From assembly GCF_019285775.1 (NCBI RefSeq), contig NZ_CP079105.1, positions 1,364,001 to 1,428,000 of the forward strand: a DNA stretch of 64,000 nt, written 5' to 3'. Shown one piece after another: positions 43,770 through 53,462 of this stretch. The position numbers were made by a program, and so were the translations under genes. The notes beneath the pieces were generated by a model, which made no database searches, was not told the DNA's origin, and saw only the letters and a list, made by a program, of their open reading frames with translations. Origin of the DNA: Skermania piniformis (lineage in GTDB: Bacteria > Actinomycetota > Actinomycetes > Mycobacteriales > Mycobacteriaceae). Position 1 is the stretch's first letter, and every line of letters begins with the position of its first letter.

Positions 43770-44728
43770 TCGCGGAACCGATCGGTCGCGGCGATCAGGT
43801 GGTGCATGATCCCGGGCTCGGCGGACGAATGACCGGCGTCCGGCACGATCGTCAGCTGCGCGGCCGGCCACGCGCGGTGCAGCGCCCACGCGCTGCCCAT
43901 CGGACAGACGATGTCGTAACGGCCTTGCACGATCACCCCCGGAATCTGGGCGAGCGCGGCGGCGTCACGCAACAACTGCCCCTCGGTGAGAAAGCCGCCG
44001 TGCCGGAAGTAGTGGTTCTCTATCCGGGCGAAGGCCAGCGCGAATCGCGGATCCGCGGTTTCGGCGACCCGGTTCGGATCGGGCAACAGCGAGCTGGTCG
44101 CCCCTTCCCAGGTGGACCAGGCGACCGCCGCGCGTTGCGATACCGCCGGATCCGGGTGCTGCAGCAGCCGGTGATACGCCTCGACCAGGTCGCCGGAGCG
44201 TTCGGACTCGGGGATCGGCGCCAGATACTGTTCCCACAGATCGGGGAAGATGGTGCCCGCCGGACCGTTGTAGTACCAGTCGATCTCGCTCCGGCGGAGC
44301 AGGAAGATGCCGCGCAGCACCAGCTCGGTGACGCGCTGTGGGTACTGCTCGGCGTAGGCGAGCGCGAGCGTGGATCCCCACGAGCCGCCGAATACCAGCC
44401 AGCGCTCGATACCCCGATCGGTGCGCAATGCCTCGATGTCGGCGATCAGGTGCGCCGTGGTGTTCGTCGCGAGGTCGGCGCCGTCGGCGACGTGCGGTGT
44501 GGACCGGCCGCAGCCCCGCTGATCGAACAATACGATTCGGTAGGCGGCCGGATCGAAGTAGCGCCGGTGATCCGGCGTGCAGCCGCCGCCCGGACCGCCG
44601 TGCAGGAACACCGCCGGCTTGCCCCGCGGATTGCCGCACTCCTCCCAGTAGATGCGCTGTCCGTCGCCGACCTCGAGCATGCCGGTGAGGTACGGCGTGA
44701 TCTCCGGATATCGCACTCGGTCGCTCAC
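43766..44728 (-). CDS. pip: Proline iminopeptidase
   Basis: The 320-residue alpha/beta hydrolase removes N-terminal proline from peptides. It has the oxyanion motif FLHGGPGGG (42-50), the nucleophile elbow GGSWGS (Ser116), IVQGRYDIVCP with the Asp and DAGHS with the His. The second-domain cap (about 150-240) is of S33 type. The GTG at 44728 overlaps the lipoprotein stop (GTGA), and its own stop overlaps the CHAD start (ATGA). It is probably cytoplasmic, as no signal is seen. Confidence 0.93.
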   Translation of the reverse strand: MSDRVRYPEITPYLTGMLEVGDGQRIYWEECGNPRGKPAVFLHGGPGGGCTPDHRRYFDPAAYRIVLFDQRGCGRSTPHVADGADLATNTTAHLIADIEALRTDRGIERWLVFGGSWGSTLALAYAEQYPQRVTELVLRGIFLLRRSEIDWYYNGPAGTIFPDLWEQYLAPIPESERSGDLVEAYHRLLQHPDPAVSQRAAVAWSTWEGATSSLLPDPNRVAETADPRFALAFARIENHYFRHGGFLTEGQLLRDAAALAQIPGVIVQGRYDIVCPMGSAWALHRAWPAAQLTIVPDAGHSSAEPGIMHHLIAATDRFRE

Positions 44729-45180
44729 AGTGCGTAGATCCCGGCGTCGAGGCTGGGGATCGACAGCGCGGCGAGTGTCTCCTGCCGCACGTTGGCGCAG
44801 CGATCGCCGGCGACCGTGTCGAACACCGTGTGGTCGCGGAGCAGCTCGACGTTGGCGTAGCCGTTGTTCGCGGCCCACTCGAAGGCCAGGCCTTTCAAGG
44901 CCAGTTTGCCCAGTGTCGGACCCTGCACCCGCCAATCGGGCAGTGCGGCCTCCAGTCGGCGGCACAGGTCGTCGCCGGCGGTGGGGGTGACCGACGCCGT
45001 GCCGGCCGGCGGCGCGGCATCGGCGGTGGTCTGCGGTACTCCGGTGGTGGGCGATAGCGCCGGCGAGCTGAGCGTCCCGGCCTGCTCGTGCGGGGCCGCG
45101 CAGCCGGCGAGCAGCGCCGCCGCCGGCGCCGCCAGGATCACGGCGGAGATCCGGACAGCCCGGGGAGGGCAGGCACGCAT
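44725..45180 (-). CDS. Secreted lipoprotein with conserved C-terminal domain
   Basis: The 151-residue protein has a lipobox LLAGC (Cys27) after an Arg-containing signal peptide. A Pro/Thr/Ala-rich linker covers about 30-70, and a compact domain of about 80 residues has two Cys (DDLCRRL; GDRCANV), likely a disulfide. No family is recognised. It is the first gene of a coupled operon with pip and the CHAD gene. An extracytoplasmic partner role is possible. Confidence 0.8.
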   Translation of the reverse strand: MRACPPRAVRISAVILAAPAAALLAGCAAPHEQAGTLSSPALSPTTGVPQTTADAAPPAGTASVTPTAGDDLCRRLEAALPDWRVQGPTLGKLALKGLAFEWAANNGYANVELLRDHTVFDTVAGDRCANVRQETLAALSIPSLDAGIYAL

Positions 45181-45282
45181 CGGGGACCCTTTCGTCCGAT
45201 TTTGCGGTGTCTGTTGCGAGTGTACGAGCGGGTCGCTACCGCACCACCGCAGCGCCGGGTCGGACGGGTCGGTCGGGCCAGG

Positions 45283-46227
45283 TCAGAACGTGTGTTCGCG
45301 GGCCGGGAACGTGCCGTTGCGCACCTCGGCGGCGTACGCACCGGCCGCCGCCCGCAGGTCGTCGCCGAGCGTGGCGAACTTCTTGACGAACTTCGCCGTG
45401 CGCCCGCTCGTGTAGCCGGCCATGTCCTGCCAGACCAACACCTGGGCATCGCATTCGCTGCCGGCACCGATGCCGACGGTCGGAATGGTGAGCTTGCGGG
45501 TGACCTGGCCGGCCAGCTCGGCCGGCACCATCTCCATCACCACCGAGAACGCGCCGGCCTCCTGGACGGCGAGCGCGTCGGCGACCAGCTGCTCGGCGCC
45601 GTCGCCGCGGCCCTGCACCCGGAATCCGCCGAGCGAGTTGACACTCTGCGGGGTGAAGCCGATGTGCGCCATCACCGGGATACCGGCGGAGCCGAGCGTC
45701 GCGATCTGGCCGGCAACCCGCTCGCCGCCCTCCAGCTTCACCGCATGCACGCCGGCTTCCTTGAGGAACCGGGTGGCGCTGGCGAGCGCCTGGGCAGGTG
45801 TGGATTCGTAACTGCCGAACGGGAGGTCGGCGACCACCAGCGCGTGCGGTGCGCCGCGAACCACCCCGCGCGCCAGCGGAATCAGCTCGTCGATGGTGAT
45901 CGGCACCGTGGTGTCGTAACCGTAGACCACGTTGGCGGCCGAATCGCCGACCAGCAGTACCGGAATCTGCGCCTCGTCGAAGAGTCGGGCGGTCGAGTAG
46001 TCGTAGGCGGTCAACATCGACCACTTGGTGCCGGCCGACTTCATCGCTTGCAGGTGGTGCACCCGGGTCTGGCGCCGGGGCGCCGGGGCGGCGGCACCGT
46101 ACGGCGCGGTTTCGGACATCGCGGTGGTATCGGGCATCGCGGTGGTATCGGGCATCGCGGTGGTATCGGGCATCACGGTGGTATCGGACATCGCGGTGGT
46201 ATCGGGCATCGCGGTGGTATCGGACAT
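45283..46227 (-). CDS. panB: 3-methyl-2-oxobutanoate hydroxymethyltransferase PanB
   Basis: The 314-residue enzyme makes ketopantoate for pantothenate/CoA synthesis. Family blocks are [70 protein letters not shown], and [20 protein letters not shown]. The last about 265 residues match the normal length. The N-terminus is unusual: six copies of MxDTTx precede the enzyme, encoded by an 18-bp tandem repeat in which every unit has an in-frame ATG. The first repeat ATG (46227) has GAGGGG 6 nt upstream; an ATG at 46251 is a weaker alternative. Neighbourhood matches Rv2225. Confidence 0.93.
   Translation of the reverse strand: MSDTTAMPDTTAMSDTTVMPDTTAMPDTTAMPDTTAMSETAPYGAAAPAPRRQTRVHHLQAMKSAGTKWSMLTAYDYSTARLFDEAQIPVLLVGDSAANVVYGYDTTVPITIDELIPLARGVVRGAPHALVVADLPFGSYESTPAQALASATRFLKEAGVHAVKLEGGERVAGQIATLGSAGIPVMAHIGFTPQSVNSLGGFRVQGRGDGAEQLVADALAVQEAGAFSVVMEMVPAELAGQVTRKLTIPTVGIGAGSECDAQVLVWQDMAGYTSGRTAKFVKKFATLGDDLRAAAGAYAAEVRNGTFPAREHTF
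46120..46227 (-). repeat. 18-bp tandem repeat (6 copies) at the panB start, each with ATG
   Basis: Six in-frame 18-bp units encode [18 protein letters not shown], then MPDTTA three times. The last three are nearly identical in bases (GATACCACCGCGATGCCC). Slippage would add or remove six residues, and any unit could serve as an initiation codon. Confidence 0.9.
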
Positions 46228-46377
46228 CGTTGTCCCCTCGGAGTGAGTCATCGAGTACGCCTACCTCGAAGCCTTGGTCGGGTCTCCGGGAGTGCGTCTG
46301 ACGGGGACAATTTTTCCACCGGGAGGTTCGGGCGGTGTAGCGCAGCGACGAGTGCGATTGGTCACACCGGCTAGATC

Positions 46378-47334
46378 ATGCCTGGTCGACCGGCCTTCAA
46401 TCTTCCCAATTCCGCAGTGTGGAACCGGGCGCTCGGTGTCCGAGTCCTAGTGGATGTGACACCGTCTGCTGTTCTTCGCCTGATGGCACGCCAACAGGGC
46501 GTGTTGACCTTGGCGCAGGCGCGTGCCGCCGGAATGAGCCTGTCCGGCGTGAAGCGACGGGTCAATTCCGGTGAGTGGCGCCGGCTCACCAAAGGGGTCT
46601 ACGTGCTCGCCGAGCACACCCGAACCCCCGCGGTGGAGTTACGCGCCGCCGTGTACGGGGCGGGGGAGGGGGCCCTCGCCTACGGTCCGAGCGCGGCCTG
46701 GTGGCACCAGCTGATCGATCGCCCGCCGGCGCGCAACTGGGTGACCATCCCGTCCGCGCGGCGGCTGCATCGGGTCGAGTCGGTCCGGATCCGACATCGT
46801 GACCTCGCGCCGGAGGATCAGGCGGTCGTTCGCGACCTGGCGATCACCGCGGTCCCGCTGACCGTGTTGGAGGCTGCGGTCGAGCTGCGCGACGGATCGG
46901 TGCTGATGGATCGGGCGTTGCAGTCCCGGGTGTCGATGCCGGACCTGCTTGCGGCGCACGAGCGCAACTCCGGTCGGCGCGGTTCCCCGGCGGTCGGCCG
47001 GATGCTCGCCCTGGCCGGCGACGGCGGGCTGTGGCAGGCAGAACGGCAGCTGGTCCAGCTGCTTCGGTCGGCCGGGGTGGAGGGGTGGCGGCAGCATGTG
47101 AGTTACCTCGACTACGACGTCGACATGGTCTTCCCCCGCTTCCGGCTGGCGATCGAGCTGGTCGGCTGGGAATGGCTGCGCGACGCCGAACAGGTCGAGC
47201 GAGACCGCCGCCGCCGGGCCGCGTTGCTGGCGGGCGGCTGGAACGTTCTCACGGTCACGGCACACCGGCTCGCGCAGCAACCGGATGCGGTACTCGGCGA
47301 CATCGCCCGCACCCTGTCGTCGGCGGTCAACTGA
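46378..47334 (+). CDS. AbiEi-type antitoxin HTH domain protein with DUF559/restriction-like C-terminus
   Basis: This 318-residue protein has an N-terminal AbiEi-like winged helix (LARQQGVLTLAQARAAGMSL; VNSGEWRRLTKGVYVLAEHT). A middle linker follows, then a C-terminal domain resembling DUF559/very-short-patch-repair nucleases (YDVDMVFPRFRLAIELVGWE; LLAGGWNVLTVTAHRLAQQP) with D-x(n)-ExV-like acidic residues. Such proteins are common orphans in actinobacteria and are annotated as type IV antitoxin-domain proteins. No AbiEii nucleotidyltransferase toxin is adjacent, so it is not a standard toxin-antitoxin pair. It sits between panB and the CaeA-like gene. Confidence 0.8.
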   Translation: MPGRPAFNLPNSAVWNRALGVRVLVDVTPSAVLRLMARQQGVLTLAQARAAGMSLSGVKRRVNSGEWRRLTKGVYVLAEHTRTPAVELRAAVYGAGEGALAYGPSAAWWHQLIDRPPARNWVTIPSARRLHRVESVRIRHRDLAPEDQAVVRDLAITAVPLTVLEAAVELRDGSVLMDRALQSRVSMPDLLAAHERNSGRRGSPAVGRMLALAGDGGLWQAERQLVQLLRSAGVEGWRQHVSYLDYDVDMVFPRFRLAIELVGWEWLRDAEQVERDRRRRAALLAGGWNVLTVTAHRLAQQPDAVLGDIARTLSSAVN

Positions 47335-47359
47335 CCGGAGTCCGTGGCACGATCGACAG

Positions 47360-48934
47360 ATGTCGGCACGCTGCTCGCTCCGGTCCGGTGTGGCTGCAGC
47401 GGTTGTTCTCCTCGGGGGCCTGGTCTCGCTGGCCGGATGCGGTGATTCGCGCTCGGCCGATCCGCCGGCGAGTTCGTCCGGCCCGAGCGGCTCGCCCGAA
47501 CCCACCACAGATTCGGCCGGCCTGGACCGGTTCAGTCGCCAGCAGCTGGACTGGGGATCGTGCGCAGATTTCGAGCAACCCGGCGATCCGTTGCCGGCCA
47601 GCCTGCAATGCACTCGATTGACCGTGCCGGTCGACTACGCCCGGCCGGACGGCGACACCGTACAGCTCGCCGTGTCCCGGGCGGTCGCGAGTGGTGACCG
47701 GATCGGCGCGTTGATCACCAACCCCGGTGGACCCGGCGTGTCCGGGTTGAGTTTGGCTACGCAGGGGGCCGGCACCCCGCTCGCCGAACGGTTCGACGTG
47801 ATCGGCCTGGACCCGCGTGGAGTCGGTGCGTCGTTGCCGGCGGTGCGTTGTCTGACCGACGCCCAGGCCGACGCCGAGCGCGCCGATCCCGACTTCGACA
47901 CCTCACCGACCGGCATCGCGACCACCGAGCAGGAGCACCGCGACTATGCCGGCAGCTGTGCCGGCCGGATGGGCACCGAGCTGCTATCGCACCTCGGCAC
48001 CCGGGAGACGGTGCGTGACATCGACATCCTGCGCTCGGTGCTCGGCGACGATCGGCTGACCTACCTGGGCTACTCCTACGGCACCCGAATCGGATTGGCC
48101 TATGCCGACGAGTTTCCGGAACGGGTGCGCGCGATGGTGCTCGACGGCGTGGTCGATCCGGGAACCGATCGGCTGCAGGCGATCCGGCTGCAGGCGGCGG
48201 GGTTCCAGGCCGCTTTCGACGACTACGCCGCCGACTGCGCCCGCTCGCAGCGGTGTCCGCTGGGCACCGACCCGACGCAGGCGAACACGGTGTTCCGCGG
48301 TTTGGTCACCCCGCTCGAACAGCGACCCGCGACGACCACCGATCCGCGCGGGCTCGGCTACTCCGACGCGACCACCGGCGTCCAGCAGGCGCTGTACTCC
48401 ACCGAGCTGTGGCCACTGCTCACGGTCGGGCTGCGGGAGTTGGCCGACGGGCGGGGCGACACCCTATTGCACCTGGCGGACCTCTACGAGGGCCGGCGGG
48501 AGGACGGCAGCTACGACAACGTCGAGGACGCGTTCAACGCGATCCGGTGTGTGGACGATCCGCCGATCACCGACCGCGCGGTGGCCGGCGCGGTGGACAC
48601 CGATTACCGCCGACTGGCCCCGTTCCTGGACGACGGCCACGGCACCGGACAAGCTCCACTGGATCTTTGTGCGTTCTGGTCGGTACCGAATACCAGCTCG
48701 CCGCAACAGATGTCGGCTTCCGGGTGGCCCAAACTGACCGTGGTGTCGACCACCGGCGATCCGGCGACGCCGTATCAGGCCGGAGCCGAGCTGGCCGGTC
48801 GGATCGGCGCGGCACTGATCACCTATCAGGGCACCCAGCACACCGTCGCGCTGACCTCCGGAGTTGCGTGTGTGGACGATGCGGTGGTCAGCTATCTGAT
48901 CGATACCGCCACCGCCGGCGATCGCACCTGCTGA
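47360..48934 (+). CDS. Exported alpha/beta-hydrolase peptidase/esterase (CaeA / tripeptidyl aminopeptidase-like)
   Basis: The 524-residue lipoprotein has signal peptide and lipobox SLAGC (Cys27). A linker leads to an S33-type hydrolase with ITNPGGPGVSG (oxyanion), VIGLDPRGVGAS, nucleophile elbow GYSYG (Ser239), and the TAP_C-like C-terminal part with VVSTTGDPATPY and GTQHTVAL for the Asp and His. Several Cys probably form disulfides. It is positionally equivalent to the Rv2223c/Rv2224c exported carboxylesterase/protease genes. The ATG at 47360 gives a proper signal; the longer frame is not needed. Confidence 0.9.
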   Translation: MSARCSLRSGVAAAVVLLGGLVSLAGCGDSRSADPPASSSGPSGSPEPTTDSAGLDRFSRQQLDWGSCADFEQPGDPLPASLQCTRLTVPVDYARPDGDTVQLAVSRAVASGDRIGALITNPGGPGVSGLSLATQGAGTPLAERFDVIGLDPRGVGASLPAVRCLTDAQADAERADPDFDTSPTGIATTEQEHRDYAGSCAGRMGTELLSHLGTRETVRDIDILRSVLGDDRLTYLGYSYGTRIGLAYADEFPERVRAMVLDGVVDPGTDRLQAIRLQAAGFQAAFDDYAADCARSQRCPLGTDPTQANTVFRGLVTPLEQRPATTTDPRGLGYSDATTGVQQALYSTELWPLLTVGLRELADGRGDTLLHLADLYEGRREDGSYDNVEDAFNAIRCVDDPPITDRAVAGAVDTDYRRLAPFLDDGHGTGQAPLDLCAFWSVPNTSSPQQMSASGWPKLTVVSTTGDPATPYQAGAELAGRIGAALITYQGTQHTVALTSGVACVDDAVVSYLIDTATAGDRTC

Positions 48935-48951
48935 GCGCCCGGCCGCGCGCC

Positions 48952-48967
48952 GTAACACGGATTTAAC
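48952..48967 (+). promoter_or_regulatory. Weak GlnR-type half-site upstream of glnA2
   Basis: GTAAC-N6-TTAAC resembles one a/b-box pair of the GlnR consensus (gTnAC-n6-GaAAc). Only the first half fits well. Nitrogen control of glnA2 is plausible, but the site is weak. Confidence 0.3.
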
Positions 48968-48977
48968 GCTGGGTGCC

Positions 48978-48983
48978 TAGTCT
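48978..48983 (+). promoter_or_regulatory. -10 element TAGTCT for leaderless glnA2
   Basis: TAGTCT ends 6 nt before the ATG at 48990; no Shine-Dalgarno lies between. Confidence 0.5.
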
Positions 48984-48989
48984 CGCAGC

Positions 48990-50327
48990 ATGGACCGTCA
49001 GAAGGAGTTCGTGCTCCGAACCCTCGAAGAGCGCGACATCCGATTCGTCCGGCTCTGGTTCACCGACGTGCTCGGCTATCTGAAATCCGTGGCGATCGCG
49101 CCGGCCGAGCTGGAGGGTGCGTTCGAGGAGGGGATCGGCTTCGACGGTTCGGCCATCGAAGGCTTTGCCCGCGTGTCCGAGGCGGACATGGTGGCCAAAC
49201 CCGACCCGTCCAGCTTCCAGGTGCTGCCCTGGTCGACCAGCCGGGGCGATCAGCACTCGGCGCGGATGTTCTGCGATATCGCGATGCCGGACGGGTCGCC
49301 GTCCTGGGCCGATCCACGACATGTGCTGCGCCGCCAGCTGAACAAGGCAGGCGACCTCGGTTTCAGCTGCTACGTGCATCCGGAGATCGAGTTCTTTCTG
49401 CTGAAGAGCGGCCCGGAGGGGGCACCGCCGGTACCCGCGGACACCGGCGGCTTCTTCGATCAGGTGGTGCACGAGGCGGCCCCGAACTTCCGTCGGCATG
49501 TGGTCGACGCGCTGGAGTCGATGGGGATCTCGGTCGAGTTCAGCCACCACGAAGGGGCGCCCGGCCAGCAGGAGATCGACCTGCGGTACGCGGACGCGTT
49601 GTCGATGGCGGACAACGTGATGACCTTCCGCTACGTGGTGAAGGAGGTGGCGATCGACGAGGGGGTACGCGCCACCTTCATGCCCAAGCCGTTCAGCCGC
49701 TACCCCGGCTCGGCGATGCACGTGCATATGAGCCTGTTCGAGGGTGAGACCAACGCCTTCCACGACCCGGACGATCCGAACCAGCTGTCGCAGACCGCTC
49801 GCGCGTTCGTCGCGGGAATCCTGGAGCACGCGGCCGAGATCAGTGCGGTGACCAACCAATGGGTGAATTCCTACAAGCGCCTGATCCACGGTGGGGAGGC
49901 GCCGACCGCGGCGTCCTGGGGTCGGTCGAACCGATCCGCGTTGGTCCGGGTACCGATGTACACGCCGAACAAGGCCTCGTCGCGCCGGGTGGAGATCCGC
50001 AGCCCCGACTCGGCGTGCAATCCCTACCTGGCGTTCGCGGTGCTGCTCGCCGCCGGGCTGCGCGGGATCGAGAAGGGGTACACGCTCGCCCCGGAAGCCG
50101 AGGACGACGTGTGGGCGCTCACCCCGGCCGAACGGCGCGCGATGGGGTATCGCGACCTGCCGGGCAGCCTGGCCGATGCGCTGATCGTGATGGAGCATTC
50201 CGAGCTGGTGGCCGAGGCGCTCGGCGAGCACGTGTTCGATTTCTTCCTGCGTAACAAGCGGCGGGAGTGGGCGGAGTACCGCAGTCAGGTGACGCCGTTC
50301 GAGCTGAGCGAGTACCTGGACCTGTAG
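48990..50327 (+). CDS. glnA2: Glutamine synthetase GlnA2 (type I)
   Basis: The 445-residue enzyme condenses glutamate and ammonia with ATP. GSI signatures are present: FDGSAIEGFARVSEADM, the Glu/His metal residues VHPEIEFFLL and GSAMHVHMSLF, the NRSALVRVP loop and RRVEIRSPDS. I do not see the NLYxLP adenylylation motif near the C-terminus, so it probably escapes GlnE control. This fits the GlnA2 subgroup (Rv2222c) and not GlnA1. The ATG at 48990 is 6 nt after TAGTCT (leaderless). glnE follows after 91 bp. Confidence 0.95.
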   Translation: MDRQKEFVLRTLEERDIRFVRLWFTDVLGYLKSVAIAPAELEGAFEEGIGFDGSAIEGFARVSEADMVAKPDPSSFQVLPWSTSRGDQHSARMFCDIAMPDGSPSWADPRHVLRRQLNKAGDLGFSCYVHPEIEFFLLKSGPEGAPPVPADTGGFFDQVVHEAAPNFRRHVVDALESMGISVEFSHHEGAPGQQEIDLRYADALSMADNVMTFRYVVKEVAIDEGVRATFMPKPFSRYPGSAMHVHMSLFEGETNAFHDPDDPNQLSQTARAFVAGILEHAAEISAVTNQWVNSYKRLIHGGEAPTAASWGRSNRSALVRVPMYTPNKASSRRVEIRSPDSACNPYLAFAVLLAAGLRGIEKGYTLAPEAEDDVWALTPAERRAMGYRDLPGSLADALIVMEHSELVAEALGEHVFDFFLRNKRREWAEYRSQVTPFELSEYLDL

Positions 50328-50406
50328 CGACCGGCATCCGTGACCGACTCGGTATCCGACCGGTCACGAGCCGTGCGGAGTGTCGATCCGGAATGCGCTC
50401 GGGCGC

Positions 50407-50412
50407 TAGGTT
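50407..50412 (+). promoter_or_regulatory. -10 element TAGGTT for leaderless glnE
   Basis: TAGGTT ends 6 nt before the ATG at 50419, so glnE may have its own promoter besides glnA2 read-through. Confidence 0.45.
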
Positions 50413-50418
50413 GGTCGT

Positions 50419-53400
50419 ATGGTTCGTCCTCCTACCGCGCGATCGACTGTTCCGGGAGCCGGTCGGCTGGGGCTGGTCGAGCCGGGCGCTGCGGCGGACC
50501 TGCGGACGCTCGGCTGGGACACCCCGGACAGCGTGCCGGTCCTCTGGGCGTTGTCGCGCGCGGCGAACCCCGACCTGGCGCTGAAGACACTGGTTCGGTT
50601 GCACGGCGAACTCGGCAGCGGCTGGGCCGAACTCGCCGTCGAGCTACGCACGAACACCTCGCTGCGCGGCCGGCTGTTCGGCGTGATCGGCGCGTCCAGC
50701 GCGCTGGCCGACCACATCGTCGCGCATCCGCAGACCTGGCAGCTGTTGCGTCAGGGGTCGCTGCCGGATGCGGCGCAGCTACGCACGACGCTGCTCGACG
50801 CGGTGGGCGCGGTACCGGAGACCGGACCGCACGCCGGGCCGTTGGTCTATCGGGCGGCCCTGACCGCGCCGGCGGCGATCCCGCCGCTTCGCACGGCCTA
50901 TCGAGATCAGCTGCTGCTGGTGGCCGCGCTGGACCTGGCCGCCACCGTGGAGAACGAGCCGGTGCTGCCCTACCCGGTGGTCGGTGCGCACCTGTCCGAT
51001 CTGGCCGACGCCGCGCTCACCGCTGCGCTGTCGGTCGCGATCGCGACGGCCAGCCCGAAGGGCCCGATGCCGGTCGCGCTGGCGGTGATCGCGATGGGCA
51101 AGTGCGGTGGCCGCGAGCTGAACTACGTCAGCGATGTCGACGTGGTGTTCGTCGCCGAGCCGGCCACGCCGATCGCGGCCCGGATCGCCGGTGAGCTGAT
51201 GCGGGTAGGTTCGGCCGCGTTCTTCGAGGTGGACGCGGCGTTGCGGCCGGAGGGTAAGCGCGGCGAGCTGGTCCGCACGCTGGATTCGCATGTCGCGTAC
51301 TACAAGCGGTGGGCAAAGACCTGGGAGTTCCAGGCGCTGCTGAAGGCGCGGCCGATGACCGGCGACCTGGAGCTGGGGGAGCGCTACCGGGCGGCGGTGA
51401 TGCCGATGGTCTGGACCGCATCCGAGCGCGCCGACTTCGTCCCGGAGGTGCAGACGATGCGCCGCCGGGTGGAGGACAACGTGCCTGCCGAGCTGCGCGA
51501 CCGCGAGCTGAAGCTGGGCCACGGGAGTCTGCGCGACGTCGAGTTCGCGGTGCAGCTGCTGCAGCTGGTACACGGTCGGGCGGACGACGCGCTGCACGTC
51601 GCGAGCACCCTGGATGCGCTGGCCGCGTTGGCCGCCGGCGGTTATGTCGGCCGGGACGACGCGGCGAACCTGCGCGCGTCCTACGAGTTCCTGCGGTTGC
51701 TGGAGCACCGGCTGCAGCTGCAGAAGCTGCGCCGCACCCATACCCTGCCGGCGGCCGACGACGAAGAGGGCCTGCGCTGGCTGGCGCGCGCCGCGCACAT
51801 GCGCCCGGACGGCCGCAACGACGCGCTGGGGGTGCTGCTGGCCGAGATCAAGCGCAACACGCACCGAATCCGTCGCCTGCACTCGAAGCTGTTCTACCGG
51901 CCGTTGCTGGAGTCGGTGGCCCGGTTGGATTCCGACACGCTGCGGCTGAGCCCGGAAGCGGCGATCCGGCAGCTGGCCGCACTCGGCTACGTGAACCCGC
52001 GCAACGCGCTCAACCACCTGGAGGCGCTGACCGGGGGAGTGTCCCGACGCGGCCGGATCCAGGCGTTGCTGCTGCCCACCCTGCTCGACTATCTCGGCGA
52101 CACGCTGGACCCGGACGCCGGTCTGCTGGCCTACCGGCGGCTGTCCGAGGCGATGGCGAACGAGGACTGGTTCCTGCGGGCACTGCGCGACGAGGGGGCG
52201 ATCGCCCAGCGGCTGATGCTGCTGTTGGGGTCGTCGGCCTACCTGCCGGATCTGCTGATCAACGCGCCGGACGTGATCCGGCTGCTCGCCGACGGCCCGG
52301 ACGGCCCGCTGCTGGTGGCATCGCAACCGGTCGACGTCGCCCGCGGCATCGTGTCGTCCTCGGCCCGGTATACCGATCCGAAGCGGGCGGTGGCGGCGGC
52401 CCGCTCGCTACGCCGCTACGAGTTGGCCCGGATCGCGTCGGCAGATGTGCTCGGGCTGCTCGATGTGCGGCAGGTGTGTCGGGCGTTGTCGTCGGTGTGG
52501 GCGGCGGTGCTCGGCGCGGCCCTGGCCGCGGTGATCCGAGGGACCGAAGCAGAGCGCGGCGGCCCGGCGCCGGCCCGCTTCGCCGTGATCGGGATGGGTC
52601 GGCTCGGTGGGCACGAACTGGGCTACGGCTCGGACGCGGACGTGTTGTTCGTCTGCGACCCGAAGCCGGGAGCGGACGAGACCGACGCGGTGAAGTGGGC
52701 CAACACCGTCGCCGGGCGGGTCCAGAAGCTGCTCGGTGCGCCCAGCACCGACCCGCCGTTGCAGGTCGACGCGGGGTTGCGACCGGAAGGACGCAACGGT
52801 CCGCTGGTCCGCACGCTCGCCGCCTACGGCGCGTACTACGAGCAGTGGGCGCAGCCGTGGGAGACGCAGGCGTTGCTGCGGGCGCACCAGATGGCCGGTG
52901 ACGAGGCACTGGGGATCGATTTCCTGCACCTGGTGGACCCGGTGCGGTACCCCGCCGACGGGGTGTCGCCGGAGGCGGTGCGCGAGATCCGCCGGATCAA
53001 GGCGCGGGTGGATTCGGAGCGGCTGCCGCGTGGCGCGGACCCGGCATCGCACACCAAGCTGGGTCGGGGCGGACTGGCGGACGTGGAGTGGACCGTGCAG
53101 CTGGTGCAGCTGCGGCATGCCGGGCAGGTGCCGAGTCTGCGCAACACCTCGACCCTGGAGACGCTGGACTCGATCGAGGCGGCCGAGCTGCTGTCGGCGG
53201 CCGACGTCGAGCTGCTGCGGGACGCATGGATCACCGCGACCGATGCGCGTAACGCTCTGGTGCTGGTACGCGGCAAGCCGACCGATCAGCTCCCGGGCCC
53301 CGGCCGCGAACTGGCCAAGGTGGCGCGGGTGGCCGGCTGGCCGCCCGGGGACGCCGGGGAGTTCCTCGACCACTATCGCCGGGTGACCCGCCGCGCTCGC

Positions 53401-53433
53401 GCTGTCGTGGAGCGGGTATTCGTCGGGAACTGA
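50419..53433 (+). CDS. glnE: Bifunctional glutamine synthetase adenylyltransferase / adenylyl-removing enzyme GlnE
   Basis: The 1004-residue enzyme has two nucleotidyltransferase domains, each with a G-x-S-D-x-D type metal site. The N-terminal deadenylylase reads [10 protein letters not shown] (Asp239, Asp241). The C-terminal adenylylase reads [11 protein letters not shown] (Asp739, Asp741). Each is followed by its helical domain. It switches GlnA1 activity by AMP addition or removal in answer to nitrogen state; GlnA1 is not in this window. The size is normal. It corresponds to Rv2221c. Confidence 0.96.
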   Translation: MVRPPTARSTVPGAGRLGLVEPGAAADLRTLGWDTPDSVPVLWALSRAANPDLALKTLVRLHGELGSGWAELAVELRTNTSLRGRLFGVIGASSALADHIVAHPQTWQLLRQGSLPDAAQLRTTLLDAVGAVPETGPHAGPLVYRAALTAPAAIPPLRTAYRDQLLLVAALDLAATVENEPVLPYPVVGAHLSDLADAALTAALSVAIATASPKGPMPVALAVIAMGKCGGRELNYVSDVDVVFVAEPATPIAARIAGELMRVGSAAFFEVDAALRPEGKRGELVRTLDSHVAYYKRWAKTWEFQALLKARPMTGDLELGERYRAAVMPMVWTASERADFVPEVQTMRRRVEDNVPAELRDRELKLGHGSLRDVEFAVQLLQLVHGRADDALHVASTLDALAALAAGGYVGRDDAANLRASYEFLRLLEHRLQLQKLRRTHTLPAADDEEGLRWLARAAHMRPDGRNDALGVLLAEIKRNTHRIRRLHSKLFYRPLLESVARLDSDTLRLSPEAAIRQLAALGYVNPRNALNHLEALTGGVSRRGRIQALLLPTLLDYLGDTLDPDAGLLAYRRLSEAMANEDWFLRALRDEGAIAQRLMLLLGSSAYLPDLLINAPDVIRLLADGPDGPLLVASQPVDVARGIVSSSARYTDPKRAVAAARSLRRYELARIASADVLGLLDVRQVCRALSSVWAAVLGAALAAVIRGTEAERGGPAPARFAVIGMGRLGGHELGYGSDADVLFVCDPKPGADETDAVKWANTVAGRVQKLLGAPSTDPPLQVDAGLRPEGRNGPLVRTLAAYGAYYEQWAQPWETQALLRAHQMAGDEALGIDFLHLVDPVRYPADGVSPEAVREIRRIKARVDSERLPRGADPASHTKLGRGGLADVEWTVQLVQLRHAGQVPSLRNTSTLETLDSIEAAELLSAADVELLRDAWITATDARNALVLVRGKPTDQLPGPGRELAKVARVAGWPPGDAGEFLDHYRRVTRRARAVVERVFVGN

Positions 53434-53462
53434 TCGAGTCGGGAACTGATCGAAAGGACGCC

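Noticed and set aside
46120-46227. Possible CRISPR array at the 18-bp repeats
   Set aside because: Units are adjacent with no unique spacers, and they are in frame with panB.
50779-52326. 515-codon minus-strand frame opposite glnE
   Set aside because: Gln/Arg/His-rich shadow; glnE has both catalytic centres on the plus strand.
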